Positions 10,112-21,873 are shown, numbered from the stretch's first letter. The stretch: 64,000 bases of DNA from Isoetes taiwanensis (GCA_021234155.1 JAJEKV010000139.1:1594729-1658728), one strand, 5' to 3'. Made by a program: numbers and translations. The notes: a model not told the origin generated them from the letters alone.

Positions 10112-10466
10112 AGGTAAGGGGTGGTCCCCTAAAACCACAAATTATTAACTAAACTAACGTAATGTGCTCATTTTGCGTGGCAAGTAGAAGGAGGACTTCA
10201 ACGAGGAGCGCGTTACGAGAAGATAGGGGGAGCCATAATTAGATTATGAACCCTAATAACTCTTATAATAGTATTTTGAATTATTATAAGAAATAACGAT
10301 GTTAAGGCTATATAATTTTGTATAAGTACAAATATGGCCTAAAATTTTGACTTGAACTAATAAAAACTTGATTGCTAAGCTAAGCTAAAGGTTATGACAT
10401 GTTGTTGTTTTGCAGGCATAAGGTAGGTTCGTCACCTTAGCGCAATGCTGAGGACAGCATTGTCCT

Positions 10467-10479
10467 AAGGGGGGGAGAA
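10467..10479 (+). promoter_or_regulatory. Polypurine tract
   Basis: AAGGGGGGGAGAA lies immediately before the TG that opens the right LTR. This is the plus-strand priming site in LTR elements and fixes the 5' edge of the 3' LTR. Confidence 0.9.
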
Positions 10480-10480
10480 T

Positions 10481-10534
10481 GTGACGGTCCAGGGGAATAT
10501 ACGCCATAAATACGTATATTCCTGGATCCGTCAC
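10481..10534 (+). repeat. Long inverted repeat at the LTR 5' terminus
   Basis: The left arm (10,481-10,503) and right arm (10,513-10,534) are near-perfect reverse complements, with two small differences, around a 9-base loop. It begins one base inside the LTR, so the terminus itself can fold. Confidence 0.75.
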
Positions 10535-11895
10535 CATACAAGTCTATCTTCATAGCCTTGTATACCATAGATTGTGGCACTAGGGGGCATGGCTAAGTTA
10601 TTCTCATAGCTTAGCCAACCATAGGTTAAGCCATTATCCACGTGGCCTTAACCTATTGGGGGCACCACCACGGGACTCACCCGTTGGTGCCGCGTGGCAT
10701 CCTAGGTGGACCTAACTTATATAGGCATAAACCCTAACCTAGACCTCTTTTCCAGCCCTAGCACCCCGAGACTCACCTACTTGTTCGAAACCCCGTTTCG
10801 AACATCGTTCGTTGTGGCATAGGCTGGTGCAGCAGCCCCAGCAGGGTAGACCCGTTCTTGGAGGAGGAACAGCAGCTTGTGAGTCGAAGACTATGGAGGC
10901 GCCCGGATCTGGAGGGAGAGCATCAGGAGCAGGTATGTAGGATAGTAGTTGTGATAGCTCATCTGGAATTAGCAATCCAGATGTGCTAGTATTTTGTATC
11001 TAGAGTAGAGCCATCCTAGAACCCATATTCAACATCTTGAACCCTAATCAAGGAACCCTAACTATTAGTTAGTTGTATGATTAGGTTAAGATGTTCTTCT
11101 TATGATTATTCTCATGATGATTATGTGATGATGGTTGATCATGTTTGCTCCTCTTGTATTGGGAAGGGGGGTAGAGACCTAGAGCCATATGTAGTATGCT
11201 CCTAGAGTAGATCCCTTAGTTCCTATTAGTTGCGGCCTGTGCATAGGAGCCCACCAGGCTATTGAGGCTATGTTATGACTCAGCACCAGATAACGGGGCT
11301 AGAGGGAAAGTGGAGGGAGGATCCCTGCCGAGTGGGGGCTTCGGGGGATCCCATAGTGGGCTAGGCTTATGGTCGGTCACTTCGTGTGGGCCGAGCATGG
11401 GTCCGACACCTCCTGGGGCAATGGTGTTGCCCTGCCTCTCGGGAGCTGCAAGTGTTGGCTTGGCTCTCGTTTTGGGGGTTCACTGGCACGAATCGTGTGT
11501 CACCCGCGATTCTCTAGCCGCCTACGGCACCTCTAGACCACGGGAAGGGAGATGCAACCCTTCCCGCCTCATCGGACCAGGGGAGATGCAACACAGGTAG
11601 TCCCGATGGGTGATGCCATGGGATTGCGTGATCCCGAAGGCTAGAGTCCCGTCGAGCCCCGATCTAGCCCATCCGCAAAGTATGCAGGAGAGGGGGGCGG
11701 ATGGAGTGGTCAACCCTAGCCATTGTTCTATGCCAGCCCTCGCCATTGCCATGTCTCGGTCTGCTCTATCTTGAGGCCTAGCCCGGTCCAGGTCATCCTC
11801 CTTACGAACCGGGCGGGGTAGGAGCTCTCATGTTTTATGGTTTGTGATTATCATCTATGCATTGGGTTATGTCGCGATGCACTACCCTCCGGTAG

Positions 11896-11907
11896 TATTT
11901 ATATATG
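11896..11907 (+). promoter_or_regulatory. LTR TATA box (3' LTR)
   Basis: TATTTATATATG, the same box as in the left LTR at 388-399, about 208 bases before the LTR end. Confidence 0.5.
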
Positions 11908-12616
11908 TTTTATGCTAGTTACGGCGTGTTATCGCTTCGGCCGTTATAGGAGCCCATAGGGGAAGGGCGCAAAGACACCGCCGTGTTCCCTTCCCGCACT
12001 AGAGTCACCTCGGAGTCTTGGGGGTAGGCGAAGGCCCATGCGGTTGCTTGAGCGGATGGGGATTTCTGCCAAAATTAATGCGGCGGGCCGATGTTTAGCG
12101 GGAGCGTCATAAACACGACGTCGTGTGATTGACGTCTTGAGAGATAGGTGCGATCCGTCAAATGGCAAAATGAGAGAATCATTACCTTGATGGTGCCGGA
12201 ATTATGAACGCAGTAAGCCCGCCATATTGGTGGATGGCGGGCTTGCCCATCTTGAATTTAAGGAAAATGAAGGGGTTATTGCTTTCAACGAATTGCCTAA
12301 ACCGAAATCCAATAATATGCCCTCACAAATTTGAAGATATACAGAAATCCAAAAGAGATAGATCAAATTCCTCTCCCCAGAGGTAAAATTTCACCTTCAA
12401 AGGAGAATAAGAAATTGAGACTAAGTGACCGCAGAATAAAGGAAATTTCAGGTGAAATCTTTGAAGTCTTCAATCAAATTACTAAAATGTTCATGACAGT
12501 GACAAAGGGCATATCCTTGACAGTCTTCTTTGGAAGGCAAGAGACTTACCAATTGCTTCTATGAAGAAATCTAAGTAGGCAACCGTGGACGAGCAAATGG
12601 TAAAGAATTTGAAACA

Positions 12617-13441
12617 ATGCAGGAACATAAGTATAAGAGGAATTATGACATGCTTCGTGCAAGAAAGTCCACCCTGGTAATGGCAGCAACAGGCACAAAT
12701 GGTACCAAACCCATGAACCAAACAGAAGTGGTCAGATTGCTCAACATCTCAAAGAAAACAATTTCAAATGCTATTAAAATGCAAGCTAACATAGGGGAAG
12801 GACCTTGGTCAATGTTCAGGAGGAGGAAGCGGATGGATAGCATATTAGATTACAATAGAGAAGCTATTATCAAGTTCTGGACAGAGAATATAACAGTTTC
12901 TCTATACAGGAAAGACGTGAGGAGGTATGTATCAGAGACAGGAATAAAGATGGAACATCCAATTCACTTTCTTGAAGTCGGACAAGTAAGTATTCATCCT
13001 ATATTCTAGATTCATTATATGTAGCAATTATTTGGAATTTATATGACTTCCCTACAGTCGCAATTCTACCTCAGGCTTATAGAGGAGAATCCTGATATCA
13101 AATTTGAATTGCAGACTTTTGAGAGGTTGAAACCGAGTTTTGTAAAGAGGATCCACGAAAGGCATACATGTTGTTGCCTCTATCACTTGAAATTTGAATA
13201 CATCATGCAGGGGTTGAACATCATGAGAAAATCGGATGGAGTTCATGACAATTGCAACTGCCATTGTGACATTTGTGGCCTTGGCCCAAAATGTGCAGCC
13301 AAGAACATACAATCAAGTGAACCAGTGATTTATAGAGACAAGTGGTCTGCAGCAAAGGTGATGATGAAGAGTGTAAAAAATGTGGGTTGGATAGAATTAA
13401 GAAATGTCCACAGGAAATGGATGGCACGGGTTCATTACTAG
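12617..13441 (+). pseudogene. Transposase N-terminal part: helix-turn-helix and Cys-rich block
   Basis: The first exon (12,617-12,985) contains NQTEVVRLLNISKKTISNAI, a likely helix-turn-helix for DNA binding. A canonical intron follows: CAA|GTAAGT at 12,986 to CTACAG at 13,057, 72 bases, which joins the frames as GQ-SQFYL. The next exon reads RHTCCCLYHLKFEYIMQGLN and then CNCHCDICG. That spaced Cys/His set probably binds zinc. The exon is open to 13,441. The true start lies upstream, since coding-like sequence extends from about 12,330. The superfamily is not assigned. Confidence 0.6.
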
Positions 13442-13559
13442 TTACTTGGAAGACATTTGAAAAGCAACCTATGGACTAGGATAGAGAATTCAGGGATGCA
13501 AGAAAGGTTTTGAGGTACAAACCTGTCTTAAGATTAATACAGAAAGAGAAGTCCCAGAG

Positions 13560-14319
13560 AGTTTCAAGAGGATGTGAAGAAGGTAATATCAGATTTTGTT
13601 CCACATAATTACACAGCACATTGGCAGACCAATCAGTTTAAACAGTGGGTGTCATCATATCCAGAAGATGCAATTGTATCTGTTATTGACTTTGCAGAAA
13701 ATTATAGCATCAAGATCTAGAATGAGCCCCAGTCAATGCACTGGCACACAGACCAAGTTTCTATACTTGTTCACGTAACATGTAGACATGACAAGAGTGA
13801 TGATATTCATGTTCCTGTGCAGATAGAAGAAGATTGTCCAAAGAAGGAAAAAAAGAATACAAGATTGGAGTAGATCAGGTATAGACTCAACAGTGGTAGA
13901 AAGATTATAAAGAGACTCACTCTTACATTTCTAATGATAAAGTGCATGACTCATTGTTTGTGGAGCACCACCTACAAAAGCATGCTGGATGGCTTAAGGA
14001 ACAGGGAATAGAATATGAGAAGCATTGGATATGGAGTGATGACTGCTCATCACAATTCAGGTCAGCAAAACTTATTTTTTTCTTAGGCAGGTATTATACA
14101 ATGAATGACAAGAGAGTGATGTGGAACTACTTTGCCACTGCTCATGGTAAAAATGAATATGACGGCGCAGGTGTTGTTATCAAAAGGCTGCTAAGCAAAG
14201 AACAACTCAAACACAATAGTGCACAACTGAGACATGCCAAAGATATTGTAAAGTTTCTGTGTACATATTTCAGCAGTCTACCAGTTGATGAAACAGATGA
14301 GATCAGAATGCTTTTGTAA
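13560..14319 (+). pseudogene. Transposase catalytic core (DDE-type)
   Basis: Around 13,620-13,790 the frame reads FKQWVSSYPEDAIVSVIDFAENYSIK, here split by one stop, then MHWHTDQVSILVHV. The Asp of DFAENYS is the likely first catalytic residue. In the open frame from 13,942, WSDDCSSQFRSAK near 14,030 provides the second Asp, and HGKNEYDGAGVVIKR near 14,145-14,190 is the third conserved block. This motif set is known from uncharacterised transposase-like proteins in animals and plants. The superfamily name is uncertain. Confidence 0.6.
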
Positions 14320-14908
14320 TTAATAAATAAATCCATTATTTAGAATATACAAAGATTAAATTCTTTACCTAAGCATGCATATGTTAATCTCTTGAGTTCC
14401 TAGGCTTAAGTAGATCCGACAGTCGGGATTGATGGGATCTCCATTTACCAAGAGGTTAACTGGCCAGGCCCGTCACATTTGATGGTAGCAGAAAATCTGT
14501 TACCGTTGGAACATCAGAAGCAAGTATTCTAGCCAAAGCTGGTTTTTCGTACAAAGATATAGCTGATCGATCCTTACATAGGGCAGGTCCTCAAGTGCTA
14601 ATTGCTCTTTATTTGAGTCGATTGACTTGCATATAATTGCAGGTGCGTGTCAATTTATGGAGGCACATGAGGTGTGCACTTTCTGTTATTTCTTCGATCC
14701 ACTTTTCTACTCAGTTTTAAATAGAAAAAGTAACAAAATAGTTGGATTTGTATCGGATATAGATTTTGAAGTCTGTGAATACCGTTCATTCCTGCATGTC
14801 ATGGTCATCACTGGACCATGTATCTCATTGCTGGTGTTGTATTTTGACAGCATGGGCCTCTTTGCAGGGATAGAGCCAGTGCAAAGGATTGTAGTTGTGT
14901 CTTAATAT

Positions 14909-15592
14909 TTGCCCAACAGATTATTTTTTGCATTAGGTTCAATCCCTTGCAAAAGATTTTTTTGGGAAATTGAACCTGCTGTAGTGGCAAACATGAAGGA
15001 ATATGAAGTTGAAACACTTAAAGGTACAAAAAAGATTCGTTGTATCAAGCTTGTTTGCAGGAGTAGATCAAACAGGCTTGCTCATAGATGCCTCTCATAT
15101 TTCTGCTTGTTTTGTAAGAATCAGAACTGGGACTCCTGCATCAATGCAGGTAGATTTGGAAAGTGGGAGGTAACTGACTTAAAACCAGGAGTTGAAAAGA
15201 GAAAGAAGACTCTTGAAGAAGCCAATGAATGGATCAGTAATTTGGTTGAGGTAGGTGACAATTTTGCAGTGAATGCTGAAGCAGACAATTCAGAGGGTGT
15301 GGATTTCCACATCCCCAAGCGCATAGAACCCAAATCCACACTTGAGGATTCATAAAAAGATGGTTGGGGTCTTAAATTTAGAGTCAATGAGGTCATCTTG
15401 AGTGGACACTATTATCAATTCTTGGGGAATTCCAAGTATATATTGCTTACTAAACAATCCGAAGCCTCCATGCACAGCCACATGGTTAGATATCCTAAAA
15501 TTGATATGGAGAAAATAGAAGGCACGGACATGTACAGAATTTCACAGGAGACCCATGAAAAAATTATGGCCAGTCTCCCAATAACCTTATGA
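14909..15592 (+). pseudogene. Transposase C-terminal part
   Basis: The frame from 14,909 reads GTKKIRCIKLVCRS, then CLSYFCLFCKNQNWDSC and GKWEV, a Cys-containing C-terminal domain that follows the catalytic core in this transposase type. A second piece (15,398-15,592) reads HYYQFLGNSKYILL and SEASMHSHMVRYP, continuing the same domain after a frame break near 15,355. It closes the transposase. Confidence 0.5.
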
Positions 15593-16086
15593 TTCTTTGA
15601 CACTTAACCAAATTGATTTGATTCTTTGCAACTGATTTGTTTTTTCAGCATATAAGCACGTAAGCACATTTATATTTAATATTAGTGAGAATGCACAAGG
15701 GTGGTATGCATGGACACGTACTTCGAAATGAAGATTGAATTGTTATTTAAAAATGTACATTTGTGACAATGGAATAACATTCAATTATTTATTTTGGTAC
15801 CATCATTATCCCAACATTCTTCGCAAAAATATATTGTCAAGGCATTTCCTCGATGTGATATGTGTCAGTTCCAATGGTGAGACAAAAATATTTAAGCCTG
15901 ATTATGAACTTATTGTTTTGACGCGTCTGAGGTTTTTCGTACACTGACACGCCTAAGCATATGATTTAAGCACTAGCCCTTTTCCAGAGCTAGCTTCTTA
16001 CAAGCATCCGCCCGTCGTTTCTCGCTTAAGCTTAAGCCAAGCCTTCGCATTCCGTCCATTTCTCTTTTAATCCTTCCTGCATAAAC

Positions 16087-16534
16087 ATGAAGTTTGCTCA
16101 ATCCGCATACAGCGTTAACAAAGCACATGAATATGTGCTTAAGCAGGTGCCTGAAGATGCGGACCTAGCTTCGCAATACAAAGGCTAATATTTCTTTGAG
16201 CCGACACTTCTGGAAGAATAGACAGACACTGAGGATCGTGAGGATGTGGAAGGTAATTTCCTTCTTTTCTTTGCTTCAACTTATTTTCTTTGCTTCAATT
16301 TTTGTTTTCTTTGCTTTAATTTGTTTACTTTTGTTTACAGAAGAAGAGACAACAGCAATCACAGAGAAGCAGCAGGAAGTCGAGCAGCAGGAAGAAGAGG
16401 AAGAAGATGAAGATGAAGAAGCAGAGGAAGATGAAGATGAAGATGAAGATGAAGATGAAGATGAAGATGATGAGGAAGAAGACCCGAGTATGGATTATGA
16501 GGAGGAGAAGCGAAGACTGTGGGGAGCCAAATGA
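16087..16534 (+). pseudogene. Acidic ORF with two in-frame stops
   Basis: Opening at ATG 16,087 (MKFAQSAYSVNKAHEYVLKQ), the frame runs through TAA and TAG stops near 16,186 and 16,219. It crosses a GT-AG intron (16,253-16,340) in frame and ends at TGA 16,532-16,534. The second exon is almost pure Glu/Asp, from a GAAGAT/GATGAA repeat. Both stops are one C-to-T step from Gln codons (CAA, CAG). It lies on the same strand as the transposase and may be its partner gene or the tail of the same transcript. Function unknown. Confidence 0.45.
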
Positions 16535-16699
16535 AGAATCCACCAACCAAAAGGAAAAGAATCTGGGAGTTGGAAGAGAATGTCTGATCAGAACCAAGCC
16601 CTTGAACCCTTGAAGCCCTTGAAAGCCCTGAAGCCTCTGAACCTGAAAGCCCTTGAAGCCCTCAAGCTCGATGGCCCGGGTGGCTTTTTATAAGCTTTT

Positions 16700-18096
16700 T
16701 TGTATATATATGAAAATCAGCTTTTTGTCTATCAATTGTTGTTTAGATTATGTTTTTCGATTATGTAATGAATGAATTTATTTGAACTTCTCACTTGTAT
16801 TATCCATGTAGCTTTTGGGACAATCCATTGAATTCTTGTACAGTCCATTCAAATTCTGATTGAATGTAATAGTGCTCTAGCTCAAACACTAAGCACTTTA
16901 ATTAGTTTCAGCAGCGCATGTGAGTACGCACTCGTTAACACGAGCACTTATGCAATGAACAGCCAGCTTTAAACAATTGTACACTTAGTAACTGTCACAT
17001 CATAACAGTAAGCACTAGCAACTCGTGCCACTCACTACTACTTGCAAACAATCAATTAGGCACTTGAACATTACAAGAGCCTGTTAAATTTAAGCACCTC
17101 TTGAAATTCAGCATTAGGTAACATAAACATTCCATATAAATCCATTCATGCACAATTCAAATCATAGCTTGTGGGTTGGGAGTTTTAGTGGGGAGGTTCC
17201 TCATAGTACTATGCCACTATAAGAAGAAGCAAGTGGTGGTCATTACAAGTTCCTTTTGGTGGTCTTTTATTTGAAGGGATCCTATTTGTGGGAGATAGAT
17301 CTAGTGTTTTTACCTTTTTGAAGGCCATTCTTTAAGAATATCTTTCGAGAGCATGCTTTAAGGGTTTGAGGTATATGCCTTCAGAGGAATGAACAATGAT
17401 CTATAGAGGATTGGAACATCATCGGGGTATTTTTGGAAAATATTTGATAGCTCCTTTACTGTTAAGCCAACGTCTATGGGCATCAGTTTGGCCCGCGCTC
17501 CCTTGTCCCAGCCAAGGTTTGCTTTGTTGTATATAGATGACCTTAGTGATGGCTTTGGTAAAGCCACAGGAACCAGAAGGGGAGGACTCTGGATCACCTC
17601 AAGCTTGGCCCATTGACTTGATAAGATCCATTAAGGCTAGATGCAAGAGTGCTAGGTACAGATGTTCATGCTTAGAGATACTTTTGCTGTTGCATTCTGC
17701 AACGAAAAAATTACTGATTTCAGGATGGAGCTTCATCAAGCGTTAACATTTGGCCAAGTATCATATAAGTATTTTACCTTGACTTCACATTAGGTTCCTT
17801 GCTACACGAAGTATGTGCTTTCACTTTTGATCGTAAGGCCAACTTTTTGAAGGGAAGTACATTGGATGTATGTGGAAGAACAACTTCTGATGGAGCCGTT
17901 TTTGCTTGTGTTTCTCTGTACTTGTTGTGTAATAATTCTTACATTTAGCTATGTGGGCTTTTAGTCTAACAAATTAAACTTCCACACCTATAGTATCCAT
18001 TTGGAGAAGAAGTTGAGGGAAGTCTACAAGTACTAGACATCACGCTCTTTGTACTCAATTTTTATATCAATAAAAGCAAAGAACCTTACCTTCAGA
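16700..18096. other. No gene recognised
   Basis: AT-rich sequence without convincing coding capacity. A minus-strand open frame at 17,358-17,597 has no recognisable domain. Confidence 0.6.
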
Positions 18097-18139
18097 GAGA
18101 GAGAGAGGGGGGGGGGAGGGGGGAGGGGGAGCGAGAGGG
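18095..18139 (+). repeat. GA repeat running into a G-rich tract
   Basis: A short (GA)n run leads into G runs of 10, 6 and 5 separated by single A, then GCGAGAGGG. It abuts the 3' tail of the minus-strand LINE. The G runs fit a G-quadruplex pattern on the plus strand. Confidence 0.75.
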
Positions 18140-19425
18140 ATGAAATGAAATGAAATGAAATTGTATTATTACGTCTGTGAGATCGCCAGGCCTATGAGAC
18201 GTCCAAACCAGTACATTAGTAATTATAGAAAAGTTCATCTAATGCATCATGGGATAATAATGCATTAACCCCCTCAATCTCTTCCTCGTCCTCCTCTTTT
18301 ACATCCATTGCTTTCAAGCATCTTTCTCTATGGTCCAAAACAAAGCAAGTATATATGCCCCAATCACACCCCAAGCACGCCCCAAGCACGCAATGTGGCA
18401 TATGATGAACATTGAAGTAGCACTTGTGCCTCATCCTCAAGAGTCCTACAGTCACACAACTTGCACGACCTAAGCTCATGTGGAATATCACTCCATCTCC
18501 CCAACTCCACCCCAAGCCTGTGTGAGCTTAACCTCATCCTACATATAGCCTGCCTGTTTAAAATGTAAATGTGTTCGTAAGTAACCGGCCCCTTGTAGCA
18601 TGGGATTGATATGGACCTGTAGAACTCCTTCTTACCGCACCTTCTCTCCAAAGACACACGGGTTACATTATCCACAACCCAACCTCGTATATTATCCTTA
18701 CAATTTTCCAAATCATCCATATGCATCCCCCATCCGCTAGCCACCCCTCTATGTAATCAAACCATCCTTTCGCGGCAGTATCTCCTCCAATGCCAACCTT
18801 GGCAAACTATCATTCGGCATGACATAGAGCACGTTATGCACATAATGGAGAGTCTTATAAAGTGCTTCCGCTTCCAAAGAGAGCATCCCACATTCCACTA
18901 AAAAGATATCATATGGTGTTTGCATCTTAGTTCCAAGCTCAAAGACAAAAGAATCTTTTCGTATTTTTTCAATTTTCTTCCATCTATCCAACGCCAAACC
19001 CTCGCCCCATACCTCATATCCGGTATACCACCGATTGCACCAAAGCAATATACAATCGCATCTTCATCTTTGAAATCCTATATATCCCACACATCGTTGC
19101 CGCGGCATAGAGAGCCTTAAGCCCACCATCCGCTTTTTCGGCCGCTATATTCCGTTGGGACTTTTATTTATCTACAATTAGACCAAGATACTTATAACTC
19201 TCCACAATGTCAACGGACTCTCCTTTTGTAAAATACCTTTACACTCCATCTACCTTGGCGACTCAAACACTACAACCTTGGTTTTAGCCATGTTGACCAA
19301 GATGCTTTTCATGTCACAAAATCCCTCAAGAGCATCCAAGTGCTTTTTGTAGACCCGCTACACTCCTAGATAATAGAACAACATCATTGGCATACAACAA
19401 TAAAGCGTAAGAACATACCTATATA
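18140..19425 (-). mobile_element. LINE piece A: end of RT and C-terminal domain, with 3' tail
   Basis: On the minus strand, LLLYANDVVLLS near 19,380 is the RT catalytic box (YADD in most LINEs), followed by AKTKVVVF. GYEVWG, PYDIFLVECGMLSLEAEALY and LPRLALEE (19,050-18,749) are the usual RT thumb and connection region. RMRLSSHRLGVELGRWSDIP with CKLCDC (18,744-18,364) is the C-terminal Cys domain. The element ends at an ATTTC repeat tail (plus-strand ATGAA repeats, 18,140-18,162). Its 5' side breaks about 14 codons before the YAND box, where piece B begins on the opposite strand. Confidence 0.8.
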
Positions 19426-19429
19426 GAGG

Positions 19430-20707
19430 CGTTGATGATGTTGTTCTTCTTCCGCTCGCTGGAAGGCATGCGTACATTTAGATCTTGGTTGAGCACATTT
19501 CCACGGAACGTAAAAGTATGAGGGTAAATATGTCAAAGACTAAGATGATGGTATTTGGGACAAATAAAGTAGATCATCTTAAATTCCTCTATCATGGAGA
19601 ACCCTGTGGGAAATTGTCACCTCATATAAGTATCTAGGGATACATGTGGACAAGGGGCATAAATGAACTCTTTACGCTGAGCATAGAGTAAATGGAGGCC
19701 CGAAAAGCACTATATAGCATGCAAATGGAAAAAGCAGAAATATGGGACTTTAGCCCTGCGCACATTATATCGAAAAGCTGGTCCAAACGGTTTTTGCTCT
19801 ATGGATGTGAAGTATGGGGGCCGGGATTATCTCAGAGAATCCTGGAAAAGGTTGAGAAAGTGCGTAAAGAAGTTCTTGAGAAATGTAATTGGGTACTAAA
19901 GCTCAAACTCCATATGATATGTCGCTTGTAGAGTGTGGCATGATGCCACTAGAGGTCAAGCCCTATGCACGAACGCCATATCTCTCTAAGTTGCTATTTG
20001 ATATGCCGTAAGATAGCTTACCAAGGCTAGCATTAGAAGAAACAAGAGACAAGGGATGGTACTCAGATATTAGGGAATGGATGAGGAAGTGGGGATGGAC
20101 ATTCATGGTATACGGAGAATAAGGGCAATCTAAGAGAGTGGGTGCATGAGCACCTCATTAGAAGAAGCCGGAGAGTCCCTGAGACAAAAAAACATTTCTA
20201 TAAACAAGATATAAATCCCACTCTCCAAGAGGCCAAATACCTCAAGGAAGGTGTGTCTTTTGGCGATGATGATAAGCAGTGGATGCGGCTTAGCTCCCAT
20301 AGGCTTGGGGTTGAAGTAGGACGTTGGAGTAATATTCCCCATGAATTGAGATTTTGCAAAGTATGCAATATGGGAGAAGTAGAAGATGAATTACATGTCA
20401 TCGTAAGGTGCCTGCCATACTCGGGGATTGAGATAAGTACGCGATCCATTCAAACTCTTTCTCGGAATTCTTTGATATGCCCGACATCACATTGGGAAAT
20501 ACTTGAAGGAACTATTGATACAGAGAGAACAGTTAACGAGTATTAAAGATTGTAATGTTATACATGATGAGAAATGGGAAGAGTCTAATGCATTCTTGTC
20601 AGAAGATGCATTAGAGGACATCTTTTATAACGTTGAATATGTACATTGATCGTCTCATAGACCTGGTGGTCTGCAGACGTAATAAATACAACATTTCATT
20701 TCATTTC
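19430..20707 (+). mobile_element. LINE piece B: end of RT and C-terminal domain, with 3' tail
   Basis: This is the plus-strand counterpart of piece A. It opens at VDDVVLL, the RT catalytic box, then reads NMSKTKMMVFG, LLYGCEVWGPGL, and from 20,280 RLSSHRLGVEVGRWSNIPHE with CKVCN. It ends with ACATTTCATTTCATTTC (to 20,707), the same tail type as piece A. A and B are clearly diverged at the protein level, so they are two copies rather than a folded-back read. Confidence 0.8.
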
Positions 20708-20756
20708 TCTCTAACATGCTTGAACGCTAAAATAAGCACATGGTCCGAGGTTCATA

Positions 20757-21168
20757 ATGTGAGAGCAACAGGGCAAGCTGGTTTTAGGGCGAGGAGGTCT
20801 ACAACAGATCATTTGGTTACCATGAGAGCCATGATGGATTCAGTGGTTGGTAAGAAGAAACCTTTATATGCATTGTTTGTTGATTTCTCTAAAGCTTTTG
20901 ATATGGTTGGAAGAGGACATTTGTGGGATAGAATGTCAGCTCTTGGTGTGCCTGTTGAGTATACGCATGTAGTGGCCAAACTTTATGATAAAGTATTGGT
21001 TCAGCTTTCTTTCCCATACATCGCTGATGAGTATGTCGAAAAGCAATATGGGGGTTAAGCAGACTGCCCACTATAAGCCCACACTTTTGGTTTGTTCATA
21101 GACCAACCGGAGGATTGGATGCGTATTAAAACAATGGGGTCCCCTCCCGCCATATTCGGACATCCAAG
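20757..21168 (+). mobile_element. LINE piece C: first half of RT
   Basis: The frame reads TGQAGFRARRSTTDHLVTMR, then LYALFVDFSKAFDMV and LGVPVEY, all early RT blocks of LINEs (finger and palm, with the first catalytic Asp in VDFSKAFD). Past a frame break near 21,056 it reaches PTLLVCS, the block before the catalytic box. It stops there, at about 21,168, meeting piece D head-on. Confidence 0.75.
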
Positions 21169-21873
21169 CCTCGCGGTTGGTCTATGAATAGGCCAAATAG
21201 TGTGGGCGACAATGGGCACCCTTGCTTCACTCAATATTACTTTCTACCACATCTGCAAGACTTTGCTCAATGTAGGGGGATGATAACTGTATCAAAACTT
21301 TATCATAAAGTATCTTCAATTACGTGTCTAAGCTCAATTGGTACCCCTAGGGCCTCCATTCTCTCCCATAAATTACTACTTAGATACCGCGTCAAATGCC
21401 TTAGCATAATCAACAAAAGAGCATAAAGGGTTTTTCTTACCCTTAACCGAATCAACCATAGCTCGCGAACGTAACAAATGATCAACTGTGAGATCTTTTT
21501 GGTCTAAAGCCTCCGCCCAAGGGCTCTAACATTATGTTTTTCAGCCTGTGCTCAATTTACAATTCAAATAGCAAAGAAATAATTTGGCATATAAACTACT
21601 AACCGAATCATTCGGTAATTTTCAGGATCATTCTCATCTCCAGCTTTATGCAAGGGGATAACTCGCTTAAATTGCCAAGTCGCGAGGAAACCCTTTGGCG
21701 CAAAACATTGTTAAATAATGACAACAATGCAACATGTATTGAGTTACCTGCCCATTTGAACATTTCTTAGCTACCAGCCCAATTGAATCACCGCTTTCCG
21801 CTTGGCAAGATGACTTAACCCTTCTTCTAAGTCTTCCAAATCAAAGCACCAGCCTACATCCCGTAAGTCAATA

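Larger units (their letters stand above)
1..12115 (+). mobile_element. Ty3/Gypsy chromovirus LTR retrotransposon (5' end cut by window)
   Basis: The first 600 bases repeat near the right end (about 11,510-12,115), which defines a pair of LTRs. Between them, in order, are a Met-tRNA primer site, gag, protease, RT, RNase H, integrase and a chromodomain, then a polypurine tract. This is the Ty3/Gypsy order, and the C-terminal chromodomain marks the chromovirus lineage. The internal region is about 9.9 kb, longer than usual, because about 3.6 kb of extra sequence sits between the primer site and gag. Every domain is broken by one-base shifts and stops, so this copy cannot act on its own as written. 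The LTRs differ by many small indels, so the insertion is either not recent or poorly sequenced. A target duplication cannot be tested because the left end lies outside the window. Confidence 0.93.
10480..12115 (+). repeat. 3' LTR, complete (about 1,636 bp)
   Basis: The LTR opens with TGTGACGGTCC after the purine tract and ends in CA at 12,115, at the same place where the 5' LTR ends at 600. The second half aligns with bases 1-600. A TATTTATATATG box is at 11,896-11,907. The first 55 bases form a long inverted repeat. The five bases after it (CGACG) are the candidate target duplication, but the partner is outside the window. Confidence 0.9.
12204..16700 (+). mobile_element. Decayed DNA transposon with an unusual DDE transposase
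   Basis: A run of related coding pieces on one strand from about 12,400 to 15,600, followed by an acidic ORF to 16,534, forms one unit. The transposase pieces keep an order seen in a family of eukaryotic transposases: N-terminal helix-turn-helix, Cys-rich block, DFAENYS block, WSDxCxSQF block and HGKxxxDGAG block. At least one clean intron (12,986-13,057) is visible. I could not identify terminal repeats or target duplications, so the ends are approximate. Confidence 0.6.

Noticed and set aside
16325..16597. Minus-strand Phe-Ile-rich 'membrane' frame
   Set aside because: It is the complement of the Glu/Asp repeat of the acidic ORF.
18140..20707. Folded-back sequencing artefact explaining the LINE inverted repeat
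   Set aside because: The two arms differ substantially at the protein level, so they are separate copies.
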